A stretch of 64,000 nt of DNA, from contig CAVOUI010000018.1 in the NCBI GenBank assembly GCA_963699525.1, positions 172,471-236,470 on the forward strand. Reading direction: 5' to 3'. Positions 17,299 to 27,811 of this stretch are shown piece by piece. A program made the translations under genes and the position numbers. This DNA is from SG8-41 sp963699525. Its GTDB lineage: Bacteria > Pseudomonadota > Gammaproteobacteria > Burkholderiales > SG8-41. Each line of letters starts with the position of its first letter. Position 1 is the stretch's first letter. The notes below the pieces were generated by a model. That model searched no databases. It had not been told where the DNA came from and was given only the letters and a program-made list of their open reading frames with translations.

Positions 17299-18066
17299 AT
17301 GCGACTGCGCGTGCTCGGCTGTTCGGGCAGCATCGGCGGGCAGCAGAACCGGACCACCTCGTTCCTGGTCGATCACGACATCCTCATCGACGCCGGGACC
17401 GGCGTGGGTGACCTCTCGCTCGCCGAGCTGACGCTGATTGACCATATCTTCGTCACCCATTCCCACCTCGACCACGTCAACTCGATCGCGTTCTTCCTGG
17501 ACTCGGTCGGCGCGCTGAGGCCGAAGGCGGTCACGGTGTATGCGACCGGTCCCACGATCGCGATCCTGAAGAAGAACCTGTTCAACTGGGACATCTGGCC
17601 GGATTTCACGGTGATTCCCACGCCGGAGCAGCCGTTCCTGCGCTACCAGGAGGTCGCGGTGGGAAAGGTGATCGCGCTCGGCGGCAGGAAGATCACCGTG
17701 CTGCCGGCGGTCCACACCGTTCCTGCTGTCGGCTACCAGCTCGACAGCGGCAAGGGCAGCCTGGTATTCACCGGCGACACCGGCCCGAACGACGCGCTGT
17801 GGGAGGCGGTGAATCGCATCGAAAACCTGAAGTACCTCATCATCGAGACGGCGTTTTCCGACAAGGACCGCGAGCTCGCAAAGCTTGCCCAGCACCTCTG
17901 CCCGTCCATGCTCGCCGACGAGCTCGCAAAGCTGAAGCGCCGGGCCGAGATCTATATCACGCATCTCAAGCCCAGCGAAATCGAGCTGACGATGCAGGAG
18001 ATCGACGAGCTTCCCGGGGACCGGCGGCCGCGCCCGTTGCAAAACAACCACGTATTCGAGTTCTGA
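17299..18066 (+). CDS. Metallo-beta-lactamase-fold hydrolase, class II cyclic-nucleotide phosphodiesterase-like
   Basis: The 255-residue protein has the metal-binding motif THSHLDHVNS near residue 52, then ALGGRKITVLPAVHTVPAVGYQL, LVFTGDTGPND and ITHLKPSE, the order seen in class II cAMP phosphodiesterases and related ribonuclease-Z-like enzymes. It has no signal peptide. It may lie in the moaE transcript (14-base gap) but no Mo link is known. The substrate is not certain. Confidence 0.75.
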   Translation: MRLRVLGCSGSIGGQQNRTTSFLVDHDILIDAGTGVGDLSLAELTLIDHIFVTHSHLDHVNSIAFFLDSVGALRPKAVTVYATGPTIAILKKNLFNWDIWPDFTVIPTPEQPFLRYQEVAVGKVIALGGRKITVLPAVHTVPAVGYQLDSGKGSLVFTGDTGPNDALWEAVNRIENLKYLIIETAFSDKDRELAKLAQHLCPSMLADELAKLKRRAEIYITHLKPSEIELTMQEIDELPGDRRPRPLQNNHVFEF

Positions 18067-18169
18067 CGCCGTCCCCGCGCCGGGCGCTTGCGCGGCGACC
18101 CCGCAGGACGGAGAATTCCCCCTGGTTTCGCCTTGGGACGAGCCCGCAGGAGGAAAGGGCGCCGCCGCC

Positions 18170-19393
18170 ATGAAGAAGGAAATCCCCGTCGAGCAACTCC
18201 AGTTCGGCATGTACGTCTCCGAGCTCGACCGGCCGTGGACGGACACCCCCTTCCTGTTCCAGGGCTTCGTGATCGAGGACGAGAAGCAGCTCGAGACGCT
18301 CCGGAAGTACTGCAAGAAAGTTTACGTCGATCCGGAGAAGAACACGGCCCTGCCCGACCGCGGCCCGCTCAAGAAGAAGCCGGCCGGGGCCAAGCAGCAG
18401 AGCGTGCTCGAGAGCATCACGCGCAAGGTCGTCTACGAGGAGAAGGTCAGCGTCGACGTCGAGCTGCCGGCGGCGCGGGCAGCCCAGAACAAGACCGAGG
18501 CGGCGCTGAAAGACGTGCTCGAAACGGTCCGGGCCGGGAAGGTGATCGACGCGCCGCGCGTGCGCGAAGCGGTGACGAGCATGACCGACAGCGTCGTGCG
18601 CAATCCCGACGCGATGCTGCTCCTCTCGAAGATGAAGGAGCAGAGCGACTATGCCCACGACCGCGCACTCGGCGTTTCCATCTACATGATCACGTTCGGC
18701 CGCTTTCTGCAGCTGCCGCGGGAGCAGCTCGATCTGCTGGGCATGCTGGGGCTGCTGCTGGACGTCGGAAAGGTGCGCCTGCCGGCCGGACTCCTGGAGA
18801 AAAGGGAGAAATTGACCGAGGAGGAGCGGAAACTCTGCAATTCCCACGTCCACGAGTCGGTTGCGATCCTGAAGGAAACGGCGGGACTGCCCTCCGAACT
18901 GCCTGGACTGGCCGCGCTGCACCACGAGCGCTACGATGGCAGCGGCTATCCCGAGGGGCTGAAAGGGCCGGAGATCGGCCTGTTTGGCTCGATCGCCGGC
19001 ATGATCGACTGCTTCGATGCGTTGACGCGCCAGCGCCCGTACGCGGAGGCGCTTTCGCCCTCGAATGCGCTCTCCAAGCTGTACGACTGGCGCGATGTCC
19101 AGTTCGACGGCTCCCTGGTGCAGCAGCTGATCCAGTGCATCGGGATCTACCCGGTGGGTGCCGCGGTGGAGTTGAACACGGGCGAAATCGGGATCGTGAT
19201 CGCGCAGAACCTGGTGCGGCGGCTGCAGCCGCGCGTCATGGTCGTGCTCGACGCGAAAGGCAATCCGATTCGACCGCAGAAGATCCTTGACCTGGTGAAG
19301 GAGCCGAAAGCGGGTCCGGACATGCCGTATCGTATCAAGCGTACCCTGGAGAAGGGCAGCGTCGCGATCGATGCCTCCGAGTTCTTCCTCTGA
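18170..19393 (+). CDS. DUF3391 / HD-GYP protein with an altered HD dyad
   Basis: The 407-residue protein has the N-terminal DUF3391 region (VEQLQFGMYVSELDRPW) and a C-terminal HD-GYP domain. The GYP motif is intact (HHERYDGSGYPEGL), as is the downstream CFDALTRQRPY. The HD dyad, normally LLHDVGK, reads LLLDVGK near residue 203, so the metal-binding histidine is replaced by leucine. HD-GYP enzymes hydrolyse c-di-GMP; without that ligand this copy may be a binding or adaptor protein. Its end overlaps the next gene by 23 bases. Confidence 0.85.
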   Translation: MKKEIPVEQLQFGMYVSELDRPWTDTPFLFQGFVIEDEKQLETLRKYCKKVYVDPEKNTALPDRGPLKKKPAGAKQQSVLESITRKVVYEEKVSVDVELPAARAAQNKTEAALKDVLETVRAGKVIDAPRVREAVTSMTDSVVRNPDAMLLLSKMKEQSDYAHDRALGVSIYMITFGRFLQLPREQLDLLGMLGLLLDVGKVRLPAGLLEKREKLTEEERKLCNSHVHESVAILKETAGLPSELPGLAALHHERYDGSGYPEGLKGPEIGLFGSIAGMIDCFDALTRQRPYAEALSPSNALSKLYDWRDVQFDGSLVQQLIQCIGIYPVGAAVELNTGEIGIVIAQNLVRRLQPRVMVVLDAKGNPIRPQKILDLVKEPKAGPDMPYRIKRTLEKGSVAIDASEFFL

Positions 19394-21198
19394 CGGCGGG
19401 GCGGGCGCGCCGCAGCCGGCCGCCACCGCCGCACCGGAGCAGGAGCCGGGCGGCGCACTGCGGGCGCTTGTCGGACGCCTGGCCGAGGAGTTCAGCGTCG
19501 ATTCGAAGACCCTCGTCCGGGTCGCATCGGTATTCTCCGAGGTGCGCGAGCGGGCCCCCGATCTCTTCATCGCGGCGGCGGGCGCGCTCGACTCCGCGTT
19601 GACGCAGGCGAAGGCCTCGGGAGCCGCCGGCGTCGAACCGGTGTTCCTCGCGCTGGCTGAATGGGCGCTGGACGCCGAAGGCGAGCCGATCGAGCGGATG
19701 CGGCGCGATTGCCTGCGCGTCGAGAACGCCATGACGCGCGGGATCCTGCGCCTGCACTCGAGGGAACCGGAGCAGTGCACGGAGAGCCTCCTCGCGCTGC
19801 AGCGTTTCATCGTCCTGCAGCTTGCGCTGCTCGCGTCGCTTTCCGCGCGCAGCCAGGAGGGCGGCGGCGTGGTGCGGACGCTGCCGACACCCGAATACGC
19901 CGCGTTCATGGAGATCTTCCGCACGACGATCGAGGCGCACCAGCAGGAGGGCAAGCAGCTCGGGCTGCTCCTGATCCAGGTCGAGAAGGTCGAGCAGGTG
20001 GACCGCCTGCTCGGATTGCAGAGGGGCGAGGCGTTCATGCTGCGCGTGACGCGCCGTATGCGCGAGGGCGTGCTGCGCAAGCAGGACCAGCTGGGGCGCG
20101 TGAGCCGCGGCCAGCTCGCGTGCCTGCTGCCGCGCATTGCCGGGGAGGGCGTGGCCATTATGGCCGCAAACAAGATCCTCAACGCCCTCGAAGCGCCGAT
20201 CGCGATCGGCGACCGCTCGTTTGCGCCGGAGGCCGTGATCGGCATCGCCCTGTTCCCCGATCACGGCGCGGACGCGCAAACGCTGGTGCGAAACGGCAAG
20301 CTCGCGGCACGCGCCACGGTAGGCAGCGCGGAGCGCGTCGCCGTCTACGACCCGTCGCACGGCGAGAGCGAGGAGGAAAAGATGCGCTATGCGGCGAGGA
20401 TTCGCCGCGCGCTGGAAGAAAGCACGCTGCGGCTCGTGTTCGAGCCGCAGCTCGACCTTCACTCCGGCCGAATCGCCGGGCTCGAAGGATTGCTGCGCTG
20501 GACCGACGCGGAGGTGGGCGAGGTCTCGGAGGCGCGGGCAATCGAGGCGGCGGAAGCCGCCGGCGTGACCCGCGAGCTCTCCTGGTGGATATTCAACAAC
20601 GGACTGCGGCAGTGCGCCGAGATCGCGCGCGCCGGGCTCCAGGTTCCGCTCAGCCTGAAGCTCGCAGGCGGGTGGCCTGCTGCAGCCCGATTTCCCGGAC
20701 TTCATGGGCCGGGCGCTGCGCACCTGGGGCGTACCGCCCAAGATGATGGTGGTCGAGATCCACGAGACGGCGCTCGCCCGCGGCATCGAGCAGGTGAAGG
20801 AGGCGCTGGAGCGGTTGAAAGGCAGCGGGTTGCGCCTCGCGATCGACGGCTTTGGCACCGGCTCGTCGTCGCTGAGCAACGTCGCGGAGCTGCCGCTCGA
20901 CGAGCTGAGGCTTGCGGCGGCGTTCGTGGGCGACATGCGGCGGTCACCGGTCCACGAGAAGGTCGTTCGATCGCTCGTGCGCCTCGCGCGCGACCTTGGG
21001 CTTGCCGTGACGGCCGAGGGTGTGCACGATGGCGCGACCGCGATGGCGCTCGCCACGCTCGGCTGCCAGCGCATCCAGGGCGATTACGTGAGCGCCCCGC
21101 TCACCGCGCAGGAGGTCATCGCAGGCGCGGGCCGACTGTCCAGCGTCACCCTCAGGGCCCAGGCGGACGAAAAAGCCGACCCCGAAAGCCTGTCCTGA
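19371..21198 (+). CDS. Degenerate GGDEF-EAL protein (one frameshift)
   Basis: About 608 residues. The N-terminal 180 residues are unassigned. The GGDEF domain has SRGQL where GGDEF should be, so cyclase activity is not expected. The EAL domain keeps the glutamate in LEGLLRW and EIHE, but the conserved Asn is Lys (LSLKLAG), the DDFGTG motif is IDGFGTG and the KID lysine is lost. A single frame change near 20680 (LKLAGG to LLQPDFPDF) interrupts it. It is probably a c-di-GMP-binding or protein-docking module coupled to the preceding HD-GYP protein. Confidence 0.78.
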
Positions 21199-21221
21199 GC
21201 CCGTCGAAGGGCTTGTCCTGA
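21191..21221. repeat. Short palindromic repeat of the TCCTGAGC-GTCGAAGG type
   Basis: The hairpin arms AGCCC (21198-21202) and GGGCT (21209-21213) enclose GTCGAA and are flanked by TGTCCTG and TTGTCCTG. This resembles a REP-like intergenic palindrome found widely in proteobacterial genomes. It lies between two convergent genes, where it may also end transcription. Confidence 0.55.
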
Positions 21222-21239
21222 ATCAGACGAACGGACGCG

Positions 21240-22734
21240 CTAGCGGCGATTCAGCAGCGCGCGCGCCGCGTCGACCGTTTCGCTGGCGGTGAGGCCGACG
21301 GTGCCGGCGCCCTCGGCGACCGCCCGGTCCGCCGCCGCGCCGTGCAGGTGAACGCCGGTGAGGAGAGCGGTCTTCGGTTCCGCGCCCTGCGCGAGGAGCG
21401 CCGCGATGATACCGGTCAGCACGTCGCCCATGCCGGCGCTCGCCATGCCGGGATTGCCGGAGGTATTGATATGCCAGGTTCCGTCGGGACCTGCGCAGAT
21501 GCTGCCCGCTCCCTTCAAGACCACCAGGGCGTTGAGCCTCGCCGCAAGCGTCGTCGCGGCGGTCACGCGATCGTTCTGGAGTTCGGGGGTCGACGTCCTC
21601 AGCAGCCGCGCCGCCTCGGCGGGATGGGGCGTCAACAAGGTGGGCGCGGGGCGCGCACGGACTATTTCAGCGAGCCGGGTGTCGGCAGCGATGAGATTCA
21701 GCGCGTCGGCGTCGAGGACGAGCGGCAGCCCTGACTCCAGGGCGACGCCCAGGTAGAAGGCGGCATCCGGCATCTGGCCCAGACCGGGACCGACGGCGAG
21801 GCAGGAGAGGTGCCCAAGCTTCAGGACTTCGTCGGCGGTCCGCAGCATGAGCTCCGGCTGGCCCGGGTCCACGGACTGCGCGTCGCTCGCCAGCAGCCCC
21901 ACGTAGACCCGGCCGCTCCCCAGCTTGAGCGCCGCCCGTCCCGCGAGCAGCGCCGCGCCGACCATCCCGTGATCGCCGCCGACGATGCCGACGGATCCGT
22001 AATCACCCTTGTGGCTGTTGCGGGCGCGCGGAGCGAGGACGCCGTCCAGCACTTCGGGCCCGATCACGAAACCGGGAGCTGGGCGGATCTTCTGGCGTGT
22101 CGAGCCCAAGCGCGCGCAGGTGGACCTCGCCGCAATGGTCGGGGCCGTCGAGCGTGAGCAGGCCGGGCTTCAGCGCGATGAAGGTGACGGTGTGGGTTGC
22201 GCGTATCGCAGTGCCCATCACGCGCCCGGTGTCGGACTGCAGGCCGCTCGGCACATCCAGGGCGAGCACCGGGACCCGGAGATGGTTGACCGCCGCGATC
22301 CATTCGGCATTGCGCCCGGTTACCTCGCGCTCGAGCCCGATACCGAAGATGCCGTCCACCACCAGGCCCCATTCCTGCGTCCCGGGCAAAGCCTCCACGA
22401 TGGTGCCACCCGCTGCACGCCACGCGCGCAGCGTCGCCGACGCATCCGACGAGAGTTTCGACGCATCGCCGGCGAAGACCACGGAGACCTTGTAGTACCA
22501 CTGCTTGAGGTAGCGCGCGAGCACGAATGCATCGCCGCCGTTGTTGCCGGGGCCGGCGAGCACGAGCACGGGCTTGCCCGTGCCGCCCGAGACGTCGCGC
22601 GCGATTTCCGCTGCAGCGAGCCCCGCCTTTTCCATGAGTTGCGGTGGCGCGGACGCAGACGCGGCTGCGGTTTCGACGGCACGCACGTCCGCGGTGCGGT
22701 AGATCGGCGTGCCGTTGGAAAATCGCATCGTCAT
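21240..22734 (-). CDS. nnr: Bifunctional NAD(P)HX epimerase/dehydratase (one frameshift)
   Basis: Repairs hydrated NAD(P)H. The N-terminal epimerase domain (ADVRAVETAAAS, LVLAGPGNNGGDAFVLARYL, LALDVPSGLQSDTG) and the C-terminal ADP/ATP-dependent dehydratase domain (GSVGIVGGDHGMVGAALLAGRAAL, LVLDADALNLIA, LTPHPAEAARLL, GNPGMASAGMGDVLTGIIAALLAQG) are complete. One frame change near 22075 separates them; the fused form of about 498 residues is the usual one. Convergent with the GGDEF-EAL gene and divergent from purL. Confidence 0.92.
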
Positions 22735-22828
22735 AGGCGCTGTTATTCTAGCTTGATTGAGTTTGCGATCGCAGCCGAGGAGTGCCGTTTCGGGTAAAAT
22801 GCCTCTTTAGCGACTCCGATTCCGCCCC

Positions 22829-25800
22829 ATGTCGCAGATCCTGAGGCTGAGAGGAAGAAAAGCGCTCTCGGCCTTCCGCTCCGGCAAGCTCCTCGGTTCC
22901 CTCCGCTCCGTTGTTTCGCGCGTCGCCTCGGTTCACGCCGAGTTCTGGCATTTTGCTGATCTCTCTCGCGAGCTCTCGGAGGCGGAGTCGCAGCGCCTGG
23001 AGCGCGTCCTCACTTACGGCCCCGCCGACGCGGCGGAAGCCGCGCGCGGCGAGCTCCTGCTGGTCGTGCCGCGCTTCGGCACCATTTCCCCCTGGTCGTC
23101 GAAGGCGACCGACATCGCGCACCACTGCGGGCTCGAGGCGGTGCGCCGCATGGAGCGCGGCGTCGCCTACGTCCTTTCGACGCGGAACGGCAATTCCCTT
23201 TCCTCAAGCGAGCGGGCGATGCTCGCGCCCCTGATTCACGATCGGATGACCGAGACGGTGCTCGGCTCGTTCGAGGAGGCCGCGCGGCTGTTCGAGCATT
23301 TCGAGCCCACGCCGCTCGCGACCGTGGATATTCTCAATGGAGGAATCGCTGCGCTCGAGCGGGCAAACGGGGAAATGGGTCTTGCGCTGTCGCCGGATGA
23401 GATTGAGTACCTCGTCGAGCAGTTCCGGCGCATGGCCCGCGACCCCACCGATGTCGAGCTCATGATGTTCGCCCAGGCGAATTCCGAGCATTGCCGGCAC
23501 AAGATTTTCAACGCCCGGTGGGTGATCGACGGCCGGCCGCAGGACGCGACGCTATTCGGGATGATCCGCACCACCCATGCCAAAAATCCCCGCGGCACCG
23601 TCGTCGCCTACGCGGACAATGCCGCGGTGATGGAGGGGGCGAGCGTCAACCGCTTCTACCCGCGCGAGGATGGCGCCTACCGAGCGGCGCCGGAACTGAC
23701 GCATACGGTGATGAAGGTGGAGACGCACAACCATCCCACGGCGATCTCGCCTTTTCCGGGCGCGGCCACGGGGGCGGGCGGGGAGATCCGCGACGAGGGC
23801 GCGACCGGCTGCGGCGCGAAGCCCAAGGCGGGCTTGACCGGGTTCACCGTATCGAACCTGCGCATCCCCGGTTTCGAGCAGCCCTGGGAGCGCGACGATC
23901 CGGGGCGGCCGCTACGCATTGCCTCTGCGCTGAGCATCATGCTCGAGGGCCCCATCGGCGCGGCGTCCTTCAACAACGAATTCGGCCGTCCCAACCTGGC
24001 CGGCTATTTCCGCACCCTGGAACAGCGGGTCGCGGGCGAGGTGCGGGGCTACCACAAGCCGATCATGATCGCCGGGGGCATCGGCAATCTCGCGGCGCGG
24101 CACGCACGCAAGCGCGAGCTCGCGCCCGGCGCCGTCCTCATCCAACTCGGCGGCCCCGGCATGCGGATCGGGCTCGGGGGCGGCGCAGCATCCAGCATGG
24201 GGACCGGCTCCAACCTGGAGGATCTCGATTTCGACTCGGTCCAGCGCGGCAACGCCGAGATCCAGCGGCGGGCGCAGGAAGTCATCGACCGTTGCTGGGC
24301 GTTGGGCGACGCCAACCCGATCCGCTCGATACACGACGTGGGCGCCGGGGGTCTCTCCAACGCGCTGCCCGAGCTGGTGCATTCGGCGGGGCGCGGCGGC
24401 CGTTTCGACCTGCGCCGGGTCCCGAACGAGGAGCCGGGCATGTCGCCGTTGCAGATCTGGTGCAACGAGGCGCAGGAGCGCTACGTGCTCGCTGTCGCGC
24501 CGCAGGATCTGGAGCGCTTTCGCGCGATCTGCGAGCGCGAGCGCTGCCCGTTCGCGGTGATCGGGGAGGCGACGACGGAAGGGCAGCTCGTCGTGAGCGA
24601 CCCCTTGTTCCACAACCGCCCGGTGGACATGGAGCTCGCGGTGCTCCTCGGAAGACCACCGCGAATGACGCGCGACGTGGCGCATCGGCGGCGCGAGCTG
24701 CCCCCGTTCGAAACCGGGGGCATCGATCTTCGCGAGGCAGCCTACCGGGTGCTGCGGCTACCGGCGGTGGCGGACAAGGGCTTTCTCATCACCATCGGGG
24801 ACCGCACCGTGGGCGGGCTCACGGCGCGCGACCAGATGGTGGGGCCATGGCAGGTACCGGTGGCGGACGCGGCGGTGACACTGCTCGGCTACGACACCTA
24901 TCGGGGTGAAGCCTTCGCCCTGGGCGAGCGCACGCAGCTCGCGCTGGTCAGCCCCGAAGCCTCGGGGCGCATGGCGGTGGGCGAGGCGCTCACCAACATC
25001 GCCGCGGCGCCCGTCGCCGGGATCGGCGACGTCAAGCTTTCCGCCAACTGGATGGCCGCAGCCGGGCACCCCGGCGAGGATGCCGCGCTGTTCGACACCG
25101 TGCGCGCCGTCGCGCTCGAGCTATGCCCGCAGCTCGGGGTGAGCATTCCCGTCGGCAAGGACAGCCTGTCGATGAAGACGGCGTGGGACGAGAATGGTTC
25201 GCGCAAGGAGGTGACGGCGCCGCTTTCCCTCATCGTGTCCGCGTTCGCCCCGGTCGCCGACGTGCGCGGCGCGCTGACGCCGCAGCTGCGAACCGATCGC
25301 GGGGACACCGTGCTCCTGCTGGTGGATCTGGGCGCCGGGCGCTGCCGCACCGGAGGATCGGCGCTCGCCCAGGTATACGGCGCGACCGGCAACGCCGCTC
25401 CAGACGTGGATGCGGAGCGGTTGAAGGGGTTCTTTGGAGCGGTCCAGGCCCTCAACCGGGACGGCAGGATACTCGCCTATCACGACCGCTCCGACGGCGG
25501 CCTCTTCGTTACCGTGTGCGAGATGATGTTCGCCGGCCGAACCGGGGCGACGCTTCAGCTCACCGGCGTTCCAAGCGGGGCGTCCGCGCTCGAGTTTCTG
25601 TTCAACGAGGAGCTCGGGGCGGTGCTGCAGGTGCTACGGGCTGATCTCCCGGAAGTGACGCGGGCCTTCGCCGGCGCCGGTCTCGGCGACTTCTGCCACG
25701 TTCTGGGTGCCGTCAACGGCGAGCGGCGGCTCCGGATCAGCGCCGGGACGCGCGTGCTGTTCGAGGACACGCTGTCGAACCTGCGGCGCGCCTGGTCCGA

Positions 25801-26722
25801 GACGACGTTCCACATGCAGAGCCTGCGCGACAACCCGGAGTGCGCGCGGCAGGAATACGACCGGCACCTCGATGACGGCGACCCCGGTCTGCACGCCGCG
25901 CTGACCTTCGATCCGGGCGAAGACATCGCGGCGCCGTTCGTGAGCCGCGGCGCGCGCCCGCGCATCGCGATCCTGCGCGAGCAGGGCGTGAACGGCCAGG
26001 TCGAGATGGCCGCCGCGTTCGACCGTGCCGGGTTCACCGCGGTCGACGTGCACATGAGCGACATCATCGCCGGCCGCGCGAGGCTGGCGGATTTCAGGGG
26101 CTTTGCCGCGTGCGGGGGCTTTTCCTACGGCGACGTGCTGGGCGCGGGGGAGGGGTGGGCGAAGTCCATCCTGTTCAACGCCCGCGCCCGCGCCGAGTTC
26201 GAGGCGTTCTTCCGGCGGCCGGACAGCTTCGCGCTCGGCGTGTGCAACGGCTGCCAGATGATGAGCAACCTGCACGAATTGATTCCCGGGGCGGAAGCCT
26301 GGCCGCATTTCGTGCGTAACCGCTCCGAGCAGTTCGAGGCGCGCTTCGTCATGCTCGAGGTCCAGCGCTCGCCCTCGATTCTCTTCGACGGGATGGCGGG
26401 CAGCCGCATGCCGATCGCCGTGGCGCACGGCGAGGGCTACGCCGAATTCCGCGACGAGGCCGCGAGGAGCGCCACGCAGGCGCTCATCGCGCTGCGCTTT
26501 GTCGACAACCGGGGAGCGCCGACCGAGACCTACCCGTGGAATCCGAACGGGTCGCCCGGCGGCATTACGGGCCTCACCACGCCGGACGGCCGCTTTACCA
26601 TCGTCATGCCGCATCCCGAGCGCGTGTTCCGCGCCGTGCAGAACTCCTGGCGCCCCGAGGGCTGGGGCGAGGATGGCCCGTGGCTGAGGATGTTCCGCAA
26701 CGCCCGCAAGTGGTGCGGGTGA
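22829..26722 (+). CDS. purL: Phosphoribosylformylglycinamidine synthase PurL
   Basis: Fourth step of purine synthesis: FGAR plus glutamine and ATP to FGAM. The 1297-residue protein is the large single-chain type of proteobacteria, with the N-terminal PurS-like region, the FGAM synthase catalytic core (QANSEHCRHKIFNA, VETHNHPTAISPFPGAATG, HDVGAGGLSNALPEL) and a C-terminal class I glutaminase with the nucleophile in GVCNGCQMM and the His-Glu pair in MPHPERVFR. The frame is intact throughout. A 94-base divergent spacer with nnr holds its promoter; a TAGAAT hexamer there fits the nnr direction. Confidence 0.97.
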   Translation: MSQILRLRGRKALSAFRSGKLLGSLRSVVSRVASVHAEFWHFADLSRELSEAESQRLERVLTYGPADAAEAARGELLLVVPRFGTISPWSSKATDIAHHCGLEAVRRMERGVAYVLSTRNGNSLSSSERAMLAPLIHDRMTETVLGSFEEAARLFEHFEPTPLATVDILNGGIAALERANGEMGLALSPDEIEYLVEQFRRMARDPTDVELMMFAQANSEHCRHKIFNARWVIDGRPQDATLFGMIRTTHAKNPRGTVVAYADNAAVMEGASVNRFYPREDGAYRAAPELTHTVMKVETHNHPTAISPFPGAATGAGGEIRDEGATGCGAKPKAGLTGFTVSNLRIPGFEQPWERDDPGRPLRIASALSIMLEGPIGAASFNNEFGRPNLAGYFRTLEQRVAGEVRGYHKPIMIAGGIGNLAARHARKRELAPGAVLIQLGGPGMRIGLGGGAASSMGTGSNLEDLDFDSVQRGNAEIQRRAQEVIDRCWALGDANPIRSIHDVGAGGLSNALPELVHSAGRGGRFDLRRVPNEEPGMSPLQIWCNEAQERYVLAVAPQDLERFRAICERERCPFAVIGEATTEGQLVVSDPLFHNRPVDMELAVLLGRPPRMTRDVAHRRRELPPFETGGIDLREAAYRVLRLPAVADKGFLITIGDRTVGGLTARDQMVGPWQVPVADAAVTLLGYDTYRGEAFALGERTQLALVSPEASGRMAVGEALTNIAAAPVAGIGDVKLSANWMAAAGHPGEDAALFDTVRAVALELCPQLGVSIPVGKDSLSMKTAWDENGSRKEVTAPLSLIVSAFAPVADVRGALTPQLRTDRGDTVLLLVDLGAGRCRTGGSALAQVYGATGNAAPDVDAERLKGFFGAVQALNRDGRILAYHDRSDGGLFVTVCEMMFAGRTGATLQLTGVPSGASALEFLFNEELGAVLQVLRADLPEVTRAFAGAGLGDFCHVLGAVNGERRLRISAGTRVLFEDTLSNLRRAWSETTFHMQSLRDNPECARQEYDRHLDDGDPGLHAALTFDPGEDIAAPFVSRGARPRIAILREQGVNGQVEMAAAFDRAGFTAVDVHMSDIIAGRARLADFRGFAACGGFSYGDVLGAGEGWAKSILFNARARAEFEAFFRRPDSFALGVCNGCQMMSNLHELIPGAEAWPHFVRNRSEQFEARFVMLEVQRSPSILFDGMAGSRMPIAVAHGEGYAEFRDEAARSATQALIALRFVDNRGAPTETYPWNPNGSPGGITGLTTPDGRFTIVMPHPERVFRAVQNSWRPEGWGEDGPWLRMFRNARKWCG

Positions 26723-26738
26723 GCGCAGGACTTGCCGC

Positions 26739-27521
26739 TTACTCGACCTTCGCCTTCGCGCGCAGGTCGGCGAACGCCTTGTGGACCGTCTGCTGGCGCA
26801 TCTGCTGCTCGATCTGGGGCTTCGCCTCCTCGAGCGAGGGAAACTTGGCGGCGCGCTCGTCGTCCACGCGGATGACGTGCCAGCCGAATTGCGTCTTCAC
26901 CGGCGGATCGCTCAGCTGGCCCTTCTTCAGCTTGGTGATGGCCTGCCCGAACTCCGGAACGTAGCGCGCGGGGGTTGCCCAGTCGAGGTCGCCGCCGCGG
27001 CCCTTCGAGCCCTGGTCCTTGGATTTCTCCGCGGCGAGCTTCTCGAAGTTACCGCCCTTCCTGAGCTGCGCGATGATCTGCTTCGCCTCGTCCTCGGTCT
27101 CCACGAGGATGTGGCGGACCTTGTATTCGCGGGTCGCAGCTGAGGCCTTGACGCGCTCGTACTCCTTTTTCACCTCGTCGTCGGTGACAGGGTGGGCCTG
27201 CAGGTAGTCCTGCAGGTAGGCGTTGACCAGGACTGCCTGCCGCTGCAGGTCGATCTGGAGTGCCACCTCGGGCTTCTTGTTGAGGCCCTTCCGGACCGCT
27301 TCCTGCGCCACGATCTCGCGATTGATGAGCTCCTGCTTGATCGCGTCTCGCATCTCCGGCGTGTCCGGGCGGCCCTGGGCGGCCATTTCCTTGAGCAGGA
27401 TGTCGGCGCGCGACTGCGGGATGACCACGCCGTTAACCTTCGCCAGCGCGCCCTCCTGGGCGGGGGCGGATGAGGCGAGCGCGAGTCCGGCCGCCAGCAG
27501 TGCGATTCGAGTCAGCATCAT
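26739..27521 (-). CDS. Periplasmic parvulin-type peptidyl-prolyl isomerase
   Basis: The 260-residue protein has a signal peptide (LALASSAPAQ), a SurA/PrsA-like N-terminal helical part and a parvulin domain near residues 132-225 (YKVRHILVETEDEAKQII, LAAEKSKDQGSKGRGGDL, VKTQFGWHVIRVDD). It helps fold exported or outer-membrane proteins. It is the last of a yciB-bolA-ppiC set on the minus strand, 25 bases after bolA. Confidence 0.93.
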   Translation of the reverse strand: MMLTRIALLAAGLALASSAPAQEGALAKVNGVVIPQSRADILLKEMAAQGRPDTPEMRDAIKQELINREIVAQEAVRKGLNKKPEVALQIDLQRQAVLVNAYLQDYLQAHPVTDDEVKKEYERVKASAATREYKVRHILVETEDEAKQIIAQLRKGGNFEKLAAEKSKDQGSKGRGGDLDWATPARYVPEFGQAITKLKKGQLSDPPVKTQFGWHVIRVDDERAAKFPSLEEAKPQIEQQMRQQTVHKAFADLRAKAKVE

Positions 27522-27546
27522 GGGGATTCCTTTGCAGTTGAAGTGT

Positions 27547-27810
27547 TCAGATCTCGCCCGGCGCGTAGGCCCTGATGGCGAGCGCGTGGATATCGTGCTT
27601 CATCATCGCGCCGAGCGCCTCGTACACCATGCGATGGCGGACCTGCGCGGGCTTGCCGGCGAACGCCTGCGACACGATAACGAGGCGGTAATGCCCGCCG
27701 CCGGCCGCGGCGCCTGCGTGTCCCGCGTGCGCGGCGGACTCGTCCACGACTTCCAGCGATTCGGGCTTGAGCGTTGCCAGCTTCTGCTCGATGCGGTCCG
27801 CTACCTTCAC
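27547..27810 (-). CDS. bolA: BolA-family protein
   Basis: This 87-residue protein has the BolA fold signature: short N-terminal helix (VADRIEQKLATL), SLEVVDESAAHAGHA, then HYRLVIVSQAFAGKPAQVRHRMVYEAL and a final IHALAIRAYAP. BolA proteins work with monothiol glutaredoxins in iron-sulfur handling. It follows yciB with a one-base gap, a common betaproteobacterial arrangement. Confidence 0.92.
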   Translation of the reverse strand: MKVADRIEQKLATLKPESLEVVDESAAHAGHAGAAAGGGHYRLVIVSQAFAGKPAQVRHRMVYEALGAMMKHDIHALAIRAYAPGEI

Positions 27811-27811
27811 G

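Noticed and set aside
17966..20245. A 759-codon minus-strand open frame
   Set aside because: It lies opposite the HD-GYP and GGDEF-EAL genes, whose plus-strand motifs are clear; the antisense product shows no domain.
22765..22772. GCGATCGC palindrome between nnr and purL
   Set aside because: A single 8-base palindrome is expected by chance in high-GC DNA and it is not repeated nearby.
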